A stretch of DNA of 64,000 nt from an uncultured Christensenella sp. (lineage in GTDB: Bacteria > Bacillota > Clostridia > Christensenellales > Borkfalkiaceae): NCBI GenBank assembly GCA_910577555.1, contig CAJTLF010000007.1, positions 32,658 to 96,657 on the forward strand, read 5' to 3'. Under the pieces are notes generated by a model. It was given only the letters and a program-made list of their open reading frames with translations, did not search any database and had not been told where the DNA came from. Both the position numbers and the translations under genes were made by a program. Positions 16,488 to 23,948 of this stretch are shown here, piece by piece (position 1 is the first letter of the stretch; each line of letters starts with the position of its first letter).

Positions 16488-17639
16488 ATGATAGAAGTTA
16501 AACAAATCCGGTCTAAAAAAGACAAGAAGAAATTTTTTAAATTTCTTATCGATATGTACAAAGATAATCCGTACGCCGTTCCCAATCTGTATACGGACGA
16601 GTTTGCGGAATTCGACCCGGAAAAGAACGACGCGTTCCGTTTTGCCGAGTGCAAAATGTTTCTCGCGTATAAAGACGGGAAAATCGCCGGCAGGATTGCC
16701 GGCATCTGGCACCGCGGTGCCAACGAGAAATTCGGCTTAAAGCAATTGCGGTTTACCCGTTTTGACGTAATAGACGATTTCGAGGTTACCAAAGCTCTGT
16801 TTGCCGAACTTTTCAAGTGGGCTAAAGAGCTGGGAATGGAAGAAATTATCGGACCGATAAGCTTCTCCGACCTTAACGAAGAAGGTATGCTTATCGACGG
16901 ATTCGATAAGGACAGCACCTATATAGAGATATACAATCACCCTTACTACGTAGAGCATATGGAACGGCTCGGGGCGTATAAGGTGGTGGATTGGCACTGT
17001 CTGCGCATTGCCGTACCCGAAAAGGACGAAAGGTTAGAGCGGCTTGCAAATGCCATTGCAAAGCGGAATGGTTATACCGTTCTCGACGTAAAGTGGTATC
17101 TTCGCCATAACAAAAAGAAACTCAGCGAATATATTATGCAGTGCCTTGACGTTCTTGACGAAGCGTACGCGCCGCTTTACGGTACGAGTCCCATAAACAA
17201 AAAACAGAAAGAGCGGGAGATGAGAACCATTTACCAGATTCTTCTGCCCGAGCTTGCCGCCGTTATTTTAAAGGACGACAAGGTTATTGCTTACGGCTTT
17301 ATGATGCCTTCCATCAACGAAGTGTTGCGAAAAGGCCGCGGAAGCGTGTTTCCGCGCGGAATTATCCCATATATAAAGGCGATGACGCACGTGGAAGTGG
17401 CGGATATGATGAGTATCGGCATAACCAAAGAGCATAATAACAAGGGCGCGGTTGCGCTCATACTCAACTCAAGCTTGCAGGGACTTACCAAGCTTGGAGT
17501 TAAGTATCTTGAAACGGGACCCATGCTCGAGCATAATACCCACATACAGAACCTGTGGAAAAATTACAATCCCGAGCTTGTCAAACGCCGCCGTTGCTGG
17601 GGGCTTAAGGTTGACGACTACGACCCCGATAAACTGTAA
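16488..17639 (+). CDS. GNAT-like acyltransferase, copy 2 (tandem paralogue)
   Basis: The protein has 383 residues and is clearly a duplicate of the gene before it. The two proteins align end to end without large gaps and share long blocks such as MEEIIGP.SFSDLNEEGML, IEIYNHPYYVEHME and LWKNYNPELVKRRRCWGL. The middle third is more divergent (RLEVL-type helices, residues about 180-240), which suggests different substrates. It has a short extra C-terminal tail (DDYDPDKL). It is the last gene of the degV unit, followed by a terminator. Confidence 0.7.
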   Translation: MIEVKQIRSKKDKKKFFKFLIDMYKDNPYAVPNLYTDEFAEFDPEKNDAFRFAECKMFLAYKDGKIAGRIAGIWHRGANEKFGLKQLRFTRFDVIDDFEVTKALFAELFKWAKELGMEEIIGPISFSDLNEEGMLIDGFDKDSTYIEIYNHPYYVEHMERLGAYKVVDWHCLRIAVPEKDERLERLANAIAKRNGYTVLDVKWYLRHNKKKLSEYIMQCLDVLDEAYAPLYGTSPINKKQKEREMRTIYQILLPELAAVILKDDKVIAYGFMMPSINEVLRKGRGSVFPRGIIPYIKAMTHVEVADMMSIGITKEHNNKGAVALILNSSLQGLTKLGVKYLETGPMLEHNTHIQNLWKNYNPELVKRRRCWGLKVDDYDPDKL

Positions 17640-17640
17640 T

Positions 17641-17670
17641 AAAAAGACCCGTTTGAAACGGGTCTTTTTT
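17641..17670. terminator. Bidirectional terminator
   Basis: AAAAAGACCCGTTT, loop GA, then the complementary arm ending in six T. It lies between the acetyltransferase unit (plus) and the rqcH operon (minus). Confidence 0.92.
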
Positions 17671-17685
17671 AATAATTTAAAGGGG

Positions 17686-18042
17686 TTAAAAAATGTTTTT
17701 TAAAATCAAACCGAAAATAAACGTTGCGAACGCGCCTATAAACGCGAGAAAAATTTTAAAAGTTATATCGCGCTGACGCTGTTTCGCCGTTCGTTTGTAC
17801 GCAAAACCGCTCTCTTTAAGGTTAATAACGTACATTTTTTCTCCCTTCCGTTCGGATTGGATAAGGTCGAAATAGCCGTCGCATCTGAGCGCGGAGAGAA
17901 TGTCGTCAAGCGACTGCAGCGTTATTTTATGCTTTGCGGGCAGTACCGACATTATATCGAGCGGGGAAACGAGACAGCCATCCGTGCCGTCGCAAAGGCT
18001 GTAAACCGCCGCCATTACGAGATTTTCGTTCTTGCTAAGCAT
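17686..18042 (-). CDS. Small winged-helix-like protein with C-terminal membrane helix (A)
   Basis: The protein has 118 residues. The N-terminal about 75 residues have the spacing of a small winged-helix domain (helix NENLVMAAVYSL, helix SPLDIMSVLPA, helix SLDDILSALRCDGYFDLI, then a wing ending KMYVINL). A basic stretch and one C-terminal membrane helix (about 95-115) follow. It is the last gene of the rqcH operon, overlapping the preceding gene by eight bases. It resembles that neighbour in architecture and weakly in sequence, so the two are probably ancient paralogues. Function unknown; a membrane-tethered DNA- or protein-binding factor is possible. Confidence 0.7.
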   Translation of the reverse strand: MLSKNENLVMAAVYSLCDGTDGCLVSPLDIMSVLPAKHKITLQSLDDILSALRCDGYFDLIQSERKGEKMYVINLKESGFAYKRTAKQRQRDITFKIFLAFIGAFATFIFGLILKNIF

Positions 18043-18424
18043 AATTTATAAGCGAGAAAATAAGGCAGACAATCATGCTTCCGAGTGCGCCGCCCGCAAA
18101 AGCCGCAAGGAAAGCAAGATTTTTTTTATCGTTTTTACGGTCGGTAAATTCTTTGGTCGCGCACTGTTTTCCGTCGTCAATTATAACCGTCGGCTCAACG
18201 TATTTTTTAAGCGGCGCAATGCAATACATATTGCCGCTCGAATATTTAACGTCGATATATCCCGCGTTCAACAGGTTTTTCAACGCCTTGTTAAGCTCGC
18301 CTTCACTGCGTTCGGTTCCGTCGGGGAAGGCGTCGAAAAGCTCTTCCCGCGAAAAAATAACGTAACGCCCCGTAGCCGCAAGCGAATAAATTTTATCGAG
18401 TATCGCGCTCAATAATCCGTCCAT
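18035..18424 (-). CDS. Small winged-helix-like protein with C-terminal membrane helix (B)
   Basis: The protein has 129 residues. The domain order is the same as in the next gene: helix-turn-helix-like N-terminus (ILDKIYSLAATG, REELFDAFPDG, ELNKALKNLLNAGYIDVKY, wing NMYCIAPL), a charged linker, then a Gly/Ala-rich membrane helix near the C-terminus (about 103-126). It overlaps the following gene by eight bases, so the two are translationally coupled. Not recognised as a named family. Confidence 0.7.
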   Translation of the reverse strand: MDGLLSAILDKIYSLAATGRYVIFSREELFDAFPDGTERSEGELNKALKNLLNAGYIDVKYSSGNMYCIAPLKKYVEPTVIIDDGKQCATKEFTDRKNDKKNLAFLAAFAGGALGSMIVCLIFSLINYA

Positions 18425-18457
18425 ATCAATATTAATAATGGACGAAAAAGGCAGATT

Positions 18458-18715
18458 TTATACCGCCGAATAAATAAGACCGCCGATAAACAGCGCGGCG
18501 GCGAGCGCAAGCACTGCGTATGCGGCGATATTTACGAACAGAAGAGCGGGTAATTTGTTCTTTTTTTTCTGCGCCGCGGAAAAGGAAAGCGCGGCTATCC
18601 CCAGCAATATGCTTGAAATAAGCGCGTAAACGCCCACAACGGTGAACGCCAGACCGAACGCTACGGCGGCGAGAACGCAACACGCTATCGAAATATAAAA
18701 ATAAATTTTATCCAT
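18458..18715 (-). CDS. Small three-helix membrane protein
   Basis: The protein has 85 residues with three hydrophobic segments (about 6-25, 27-45, 58-82) and a KKKNK loop between the second and third, which fixes the topology. It begins four bases after rqcH and precedes the two winged-helix-like genes. Function unknown. Confidence 0.7.
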   Translation of the reverse strand: MDKIYFYISIACCVLAAVAFGLAFTVVGVYALISSILLGIAALSFSAAQKKKNKLPALLFVNIAAYAVLALAAALFIGGLIYSAV

Positions 18716-18719
18716 AATT

Positions 18720-20381
18720 TCAGTCCTTTCTGAGCTCGGCGTGCGCGTCGGGATTTACGAGCATAGTGTTATAACCATCGTAAATGACGAATCCCGCGTT
18801 GGATTTGGGCGGTTTTTTAACCTGCTTTCTTATAACGAAATCAACGGGTATCTTAGTACCGTCACGCCCGTCTGAATAGTAGGCGCATATCTCGGCGGCG
18901 GCAAGCAGTACTTCGTCGGGGACGGCTTTGCCGTCGGTTAATATACCAACGTGGGAAGAGTGGTATTTTTGCGTATGCAGCCATATATCCTGCGGCGAAA
19001 GCCTTTTTAAAAGCCTGTCGTTCTGAAGATTGTTGCGTCCCGCAAATATCGTAAACCCGTCCTTTTCAAACGTGCGGAAAGGCGTCTTACTTTCCGTTTT
19101 CTTTTTTGCGTTCTGCTCTTTTATTAGCCCGATTGCGCCCAGTTCTTCTTCTGTTTCTTCAAAGTCCGAAAGGCATTCCCCCGCATATATATGCGAAATA
19201 ACCGAGTTTAAATAGTCAAGCTTTTCTTTGGCTTCGGCTTTCTGCGCCGAAACGCTTAAAGCCGTCCGTTTCAGTTTTGCGTATTTTTTGTAATATCTCT
19301 GCGCGTTGTCCGCGGGTGAAAGCGTTTTGTCAAGGTCTATTTTAACGGTGCCGCCCTTTTCATCGTAATAGTTTACGGCTTCGAAGCCCGATTGTCCGCG
19401 CTTTATTGCGTACAGGTTTGCCGTAATAAGCTCGCCCTTTAATTTTACGCTTTCCATATCCTTACATTCGAATAGCTTCTGCTCTATTACGGCAAGCCGC
19501 TTTTCGAGTTTTTTTACCGCGGAATTGGTGGCGGAAAGCAATTTTTTCTTCTTTTCTTCAAACGCCTGTCTTGCGTTAATTGCGGCATAGTATGCGGTCT
19601 GCGCCTGTAAAAGCGTGGGGTAGGGCTTTTTTTCACGCTCGCACGAGCGCACTTTAAAGTCTTTTTCCTTGCCGTTAAGAAAGGTTACGCATGGGCTGTA
19701 AGCTTCGCCGCCGAGATAGTTTACTATATCGTCCGCGGTTATCCCTTCGCCGTAGGTTTCGGCTATTTCAAGCGCGGTGGAGTACGACACTCCGCGCACC
19801 CGTTCGCTTATAAATTTGGCTATATCCCCGTCGCAGTCCGACAGTGCCGCGGCTATGCCCGCCCTGTCGTTTTGCGAAAGCTTGTCCTGCGCTTCGGGCA
19901 GGGCGTATTTTGCGCCCGCGAACAGCACACGCCCCGTGCTTTCGCCTATTGCGGAAGTTTTTAAAGCCCCTAAGATAATTCCGTCCTTAACCAAAACGCA
20001 GTTGGAGTATTTGCCCATTATTTCTGCGTAAAGCCGCATTTTAAGCAGTTCGAATTCGGAAGTGCAGTCAAAATCGAAGTATGCTATGCGCTCCCCGCCG
20101 ATAACGCCGATATCCGTTATTTTCGCATTTTGCAGGTGCTTGCGCAGTAGCATACAGAACCCCGGTGCGGTTTTGGGCGCGGGATACTCCGTTTCGGCAA
20201 GATTAATTCTGCAACTTTTTGCGGAAACGCAAATTTCGAGTTTAACCGAGCCGTTTTCGGTGTATACGATAAAGGAGAGCAATTCTTTCTGCGGCTGGGT
20301 TATTTTTGAAATTTTGCCGCCGCTCAATTTCCGCCGCAATTCTTTTATTATTAAATTCAGAGTAAAAGCGTCCTGCGGCAT
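18720..20381 (-). CDS. rqcH: Ribosome quality control factor RqcH (NFACT / Rqc2 family)
   Basis: The protein has 553 residues. RqcH binds stalled 50S subunits and directs alanine tailing of the blocked nascent chain. The NFACT-N domain starts with AFTLNLIIKELRRKL and contains SCRINLAETEYPAPKTAPGF and the MLLRKHLQNAKI segment. A long coiled coil (about 270-420) follows, then the NFACT-R domain with DIWLHTQKYHSSHV and VDFVIRKQVKKPPKSNAG. The family is often mislabelled as fibronectin-binding protein. It leads an operon with three small membrane proteins. A minus-strand promoter is likely (TATAAT at about 20416-20411, TTTACT 17 bases upstream). Confidence 0.94.
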   Translation of the reverse strand: MPQDAFTLNLIIKELRRKLSGGKISKITQPQKELLSFIVYTENGSVKLEICVSAKSCRINLAETEYPAPKTAPGFCMLLRKHLQNAKITDIGVIGGERIAYFDFDCTSEFELLKMRLYAEIMGKYSNCVLVKDGIILGALKTSAIGESTGRVLFAGAKYALPEAQDKLSQNDRAGIAAALSDCDGDIAKFISERVRGVSYSTALEIAETYGEGITADDIVNYLGGEAYSPCVTFLNGKEKDFKVRSCEREKKPYPTLLQAQTAYYAAINARQAFEEKKKKLLSATNSAVKKLEKRLAVIEQKLFECKDMESVKLKGELITANLYAIKRGQSGFEAVNYYDEKGGTVKIDLDKTLSPADNAQRYYKKYAKLKRTALSVSAQKAEAKEKLDYLNSVISHIYAGECLSDFEETEEELGAIGLIKEQNAKKKTESKTPFRTFEKDGFTIFAGRNNLQNDRLLKRLSPQDIWLHTQKYHSSHVGILTDGKAVPDEVLLAAAEICAYYSDGRDGTKIPVDFVIRKQVKKPPKSNAGFVIYDGYNTMLVNPDAHAELRKD

Positions 20382-20470
20382 AATCGTCCGGTCCTTGAAA
20401 TTTTAAAATATTATAACCCAAAATTTTGAAAAAGTAAATTAAATTGCTTTTCAAAGCGGGCGAATTGTGC

Positions 20471-20476
20471 TAAAAT
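20471..20476 (+). promoter_or_regulatory. Extended -10 promoter of the tig-clpP-clpX-lon region
   Basis: TGCTAAAAT gives an extended -10 (TAAAAT at 20471-20476), with no good -35 at the right distance. The ribosome site AGGAG precedes ATG 20520. Confidence 0.5.
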
Positions 20477-20519
20477 GTATTTTACGAAAAAAATCATTAC
20501 CAAATTATAGGAGTAAAAA

Positions 20520-21935
20520 ATGAAGTACACACAGTCAGTCGGAGAAAAAAGCACGGTTAAACTCACCATAAACTTTTCCGAAGAAGAATGGCAGGACGCA
20601 ATTTCCAAAGCGTATTTAAAGACGCGCGGCAAATACGCCGTGCCCGGTTTCAGAAAGGGCAAGGTACCCAAGCCCGTGCTTGAAAATTACTACGGCAAGG
20701 CGGTGTTCTACGAAGACGCTTTCAACCACCTTTATTCGGCTCATTATTTTTCCATTTTAGAGAAGGAAAAGGATAACTTCGTTGCGGTCGGCGAACCCGA
20801 GCTTTCTGTTGAAAGTATGGAAGAAGGCAAGGGAGTTACGCTCTCGGCGACCGTTCCCGTTAAGCCTGACGTAAAATTAGACGCTTACACGGGTTTAAAA
20901 ATCAAAAAGTATGAGTATAATGTTACGGAAGCGGACGTTGACGGGGAGATTAAAAAGCTTCTTGGCAAAAACGCAACCGACGTCGAAGTTTCGGACAGAC
21001 CCTGCGCAAACGGCGATACCGTAAACATCGATTTCTCGGGCTCGGTAGACGGCGAAAAATTCGCCGGCGGCACTGCGGAAGGCTACGACCTTGTTTTGGG
21101 CAGCGGAAGCTTTATTCCCGGATTCGAAGCTCAGGTCGAAGGTATGAAGCTTGGCGAAAGCAGAGATATTACCGTTAAGTTCCCCGAAGATTATCAGGCG
21201 GACAATCTTCGCGGCAAGGACGCGGTTTTCGCAATAAAGCTCAATAAAATCACGGCGAAACAGCTCCCCGAGCTTACCGACGAATACGTGAAGAAGAACG
21301 CCGGAAGCGAAACTGTTGAAGAGTACAGAAAAAAGACTTACGACCGCCTTTTGAAGCAAGCTGAAAACCGCTCGCGCGACGAGACCGAAAACAGCATTAT
21401 AGAAGAAATCTGCAAGCACGCGACGGCTGAAATTCCCGACGCTATGATAGAGAGCGAAATCGATAAAATGGTTCAGGATTTTTCCTACCGTCTTATGTAT
21501 CAGGGAATCAAGCTCGAAGAATATCTTAAATATACGGGGCAGACGATGGAGCAGTTCCGCTCGCAGTTCGCTCCGCAGGCTCAGCCGAGAGTTATGTCCC
21601 AGCTCGTAATAAGCAAGCTCGTTAAAGAACTCAAGCTCGAAGCAGGCGACGCGGAAGTGGAAGCCAAAATCGCCGAACAGGCGGCGTCGGTTGAAAAGTC
21701 TGCGGAAGATTACAAAAAATCTATGGACCCCAGACAGCTCGACTATATCAAAAACGATATTATCATAACCAAGCTTTTCGATTATCTTAAAGCCAACAAC
21801 GAATTGACCGCGGAAAACGGCGAAGCTAAGCCCGCTAAAAAAACTGCGGCAAAGAAAACTACCGCTAAGGATAGCGACGGGGAAAAGCCCGCAAAGAAAC
21901 CCGCGGCTAAAAAGACTGCTAAAAAAGAAGATTAA
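20520..21935 (+). CDS. tig: Trigger factor
   Basis: The protein has 471 residues and is the ribosome-bound chaperone with peptidyl-prolyl isomerase activity. The ribosome-docking signature GFRKGKVPKPVL begins at residue 43. The PPIase domain (about 150-240) starts NGDTVNIDFSGSVDGEKF. The C-terminal chaperone arms are helical. It has an extra tail of about 35 residues rich in Lys and Ala (repeats of KPAKK and AAKKT) that is absent from most trigger factors and is probably disordered. clpP follows after 39 bases with its own ribosome site, as in many Firmicutes. Confidence 0.96.
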   Translation: MKYTQSVGEKSTVKLTINFSEEEWQDAISKAYLKTRGKYAVPGFRKGKVPKPVLENYYGKAVFYEDAFNHLYSAHYFSILEKEKDNFVAVGEPELSVESMEEGKGVTLSATVPVKPDVKLDAYTGLKIKKYEYNVTEADVDGEIKKLLGKNATDVEVSDRPCANGDTVNIDFSGSVDGEKFAGGTAEGYDLVLGSGSFIPGFEAQVEGMKLGESRDITVKFPEDYQADNLRGKDAVFAIKLNKITAKQLPELTDEYVKKNAGSETVEEYRKKTYDRLLKQAENRSRDETENSIIEEICKHATAEIPDAMIESEIDKMVQDFSYRLMYQGIKLEEYLKYTGQTMEQFRSQFAPQAQPRVMSQLVISKLVKELKLEAGDAEVEAKIAEQAASVEKSAEDYKKSMDPRQLDYIKNDIIITKLFDYLKANNELTAENGEAKPAKKTAAKKTTAKDSDGEKPAKKPAAKKTAKKED

Positions 21936-21974
21936 TTTCAGACGGTTATAACTGGCAATTTTAAGGAGTAAATT

Positions 21975-22571
21975 ATGGTCAACGAAAAGGGCGCGCTCGT
22001 GCCTTACATCATCGAACAGACTTCGCGCGGCGAAAGGTCGTACGACCTTTACAGCAGACTTTTGGAGGACAGAATTATCTTTTTGAGCGGCGAGATAGAC
22101 GACGCGGTCGCAAACACCGTAGTCGCGCAGCTTATATATCTCGAAGCCAAAGACCCTTCGAAGGATATTTCTCTGTATATAAACAGTCCCGGCGGTTCGG
22201 TTTCCGCGGGTCTTGCCATTTACGACACCATGAATTACGTAAAGTGCGACGTTTCCACAATCTGTATAGGTATGGCGGCGTCTATGGGCGCGTTCCTTTT
22301 GTCCAGCGGTCAGAAGGGTAAAAGGTTTGCCCTGCCCAACAGCGAAATTATGATTCATCAGCCGCTCGGCGGAGTGCAGGGTCAGGCAACCGAAATACAG
22401 ATTGCCGCAGAGCATATTTTAAAGACGAAGAGAAAGCTGAACGAAATTCTCGCCAAAAATTCGGGCAGAACGGTTCAGGAACTCGAACGCGACACCGACC
22501 GCGACAATTACCTGTCTGCTCAGGAAGCGTTGGAATACGGTTTAATAGATAAAGTCTTTACCAAAAGGTAA
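21975..22571 (+). CDS. clpP: ATP-dependent Clp protease proteolytic subunit ClpP
   Basis: The protein has 198 residues and is a serine peptidase forming a 14-mer that degrades substrates unfolded by ClpX. The catalytic triad is visible: Ser103 in GMAASMGAF, His128 in EIMIHQPLGG, and Asp177 in DRDNYLSAQEA. SPGGSVSAGL forms the oxyanion strand. No propeptide processing site stands out. It lies between tig and clpX. Confidence 0.97.
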   Translation: MVNEKGALVPYIIEQTSRGERSYDLYSRLLEDRIIFLSGEIDDAVANTVVAQLIYLEAKDPSKDISLYINSPGGSVSAGLAIYDTMNYVKCDVSTICIGMAASMGAFLLSSGQKGKRFALPNSEIMIHQPLGGVQGQATEIQIAAEHILKTKRKLNEILAKNSGRTVQELERDTDRDNYLSAQEALEYGLIDKVFTKR

Positions 22572-22664
22572 TTTTTGCGCGGTTGCGCGCGGGGTTTAAC
22601 GGGATTACTTCGCCCGTTGCCCGTACATAAAAAATTAAATCGTAGCGATTATTAAGGAGTAATT

Positions 22665-23882
22665 TTGAAAGAGCAAAGACGCTGTTCATTTTGCGGAAAA
22701 ACCGAAGATTTGGTAAGCAGACTTATAACGGGCAAAGACGGTTCGTGCATATGTGACGAGTGCGTGGTTATTTGCGGGGATATGATAAAGGAAATAGAGA
22801 CGGCGGCTAACGACACCGTGCCGCTCAAAACGCCCGCGGAGATAAAGGAAGAACTCGACAGATACATCGTAGGACAGCACGAAGCGAAGAAAGTACTTTC
22901 GGTAGCCGTATACAATCATTACAAGAGAATAAACAACCTTGCGGGCAAGGAAGACGACGTGGAGATAGAAAAGAGCAACGTGCTTTTGCTCGGCCCTACG
23001 GGGAGCGGAAAGACGTTGCTTGCGCGCACCCTTGCCAGAATATTGAACGTACCTTTCGCGTCGGCGGACGCAACCACTTTAACGGAAGCGGGCTACGTTG
23101 GCGAAGACGTTGAAAACATTCTGTTAAAGCTTATACAGAACGCAGATTACGACGTGCAGAAAGCCCAGCGCGGAATAATCTATATCGACGAGATAGATAA
23201 AATCGCGAGAAAGAGCGAAAACGTATCCATTACCCGCGACGTGTCGGGCGAAGGCGTACAGCAGGCACTGTTAAAGATTATCGAAAGCACGGTTGCAAGC
23301 GTTCCCCCGCAGGGCGGAAGAAAGCACCCCCAGCAGGAATTTATAAAGCTTGACACTACGAACGTGCTGTTTATTTGCGGCGGTGCGTTCGTCGGGTTGG
23401 ACAAGATAGTGCAAAAAAGGCGCGACAATACTTCGCTCGGGTTCGGCGGCACGGTTAAAGACACCGAAGAAAACGTATACGAAATGCTCGCGGACGTAAA
23501 GCCGCAGGATTTGACGCAGTTCGGTCTTATTCCCGAATTCGTGGGAAGAATACCCATAGTGGTAAGTCTGCACCCGCTCAGCGAAGACGCGCTGGTAAGC
23601 ATTTTGACAGAACCTAAGAACGCCATAATCAAACAGTACCAGAAACTCGTTGCTATGGACGGGGTTACCCTTACCGTAGAAGACGCCGCAGTGCGCGAAA
23701 TAGCGAATACCGCGATACGGTTAAAGACGGGAGCAAGGGGACTGAGAACTATAATCGAAAGCTTTATGACTTCGGTAATGTTTAAGCTTCCTTCCGAAAA
23801 GAACGTAAAGGAAGTTGTGGTGACGAAGGAATGCGTAACCGACAGAGCCGAGCCGAAAATTATTTATTCGGAATCAGCTTAA
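22665..23882 (+). CDS. clpX: ATP-dependent Clp protease ATPase subunit ClpX
   Basis: The protein has 405 residues from a TTG start with AAGGAG eight bases upstream. The N-terminal zinc-binding domain has CSFCGK and CICDECV. The AAA+ domain has Walker A GPTGSGKT and Walker B IIYIDEIDK, a pore-loop region (GYVGED), sensor segments and GARGLRTIIE. It recognises and unfolds substrates for ClpP. About 90 bases between clpP and clpX contain only GC-rich repeats and no gene. Confidence 0.97.
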   Translation: MKEQRRCSFCGKTEDLVSRLITGKDGSCICDECVVICGDMIKEIETAANDTVPLKTPAEIKEELDRYIVGQHEAKKVLSVAVYNHYKRINNLAGKEDDVEIEKSNVLLLGPTGSGKTLLARTLARILNVPFASADATTLTEAGYVGEDVENILLKLIQNADYDVQKAQRGIIYIDEIDKIARKSENVSITRDVSGEGVQQALLKIIESTVASVPPQGGRKHPQQEFIKLDTTNVLFICGGAFVGLDKIVQKRRDNTSLGFGGTVKDTEENVYEMLADVKPQDLTQFGLIPEFVGRIPIVVSLHPLSEDALVSILTEPKNAIIKQYQKLVAMDGVTLTVEDAAVREIANTAIRLKTGARGLRTIIESFMTSVMFKLPSEKNVKEVVVTKECVTDRAEPKIIYSESA

Positions 23883-23896
23883 ATAAAAAACCGCCG

Positions 23897-23940
23897 CGCA
23901 ATTTCAAGAGTAAATTGGAATTGCGCTTATTTTTAAAGGA
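23897..23940 (+). promoter_or_regulatory. Hairpin between clpX and lon
   Basis: GCGCAATT and AATTGCGC arms separated by about 16 bases, followed by TTATTTTT. This could be a partial terminator or attenuator that tunes lon expression relative to clpX; lon's ribosome site (AAAGGAG) follows at once. Confidence 0.5.
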
Positions 23941-23948
23941 GTATAACT

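Noticed and set aside
20895..22415. 506-residue open frame on the minus strand across tig and clpP
   Set aside because: It is antisense to two certain genes, has a shadow composition rich in Phe, Arg, Cys and Tyr, and no ribosome site.
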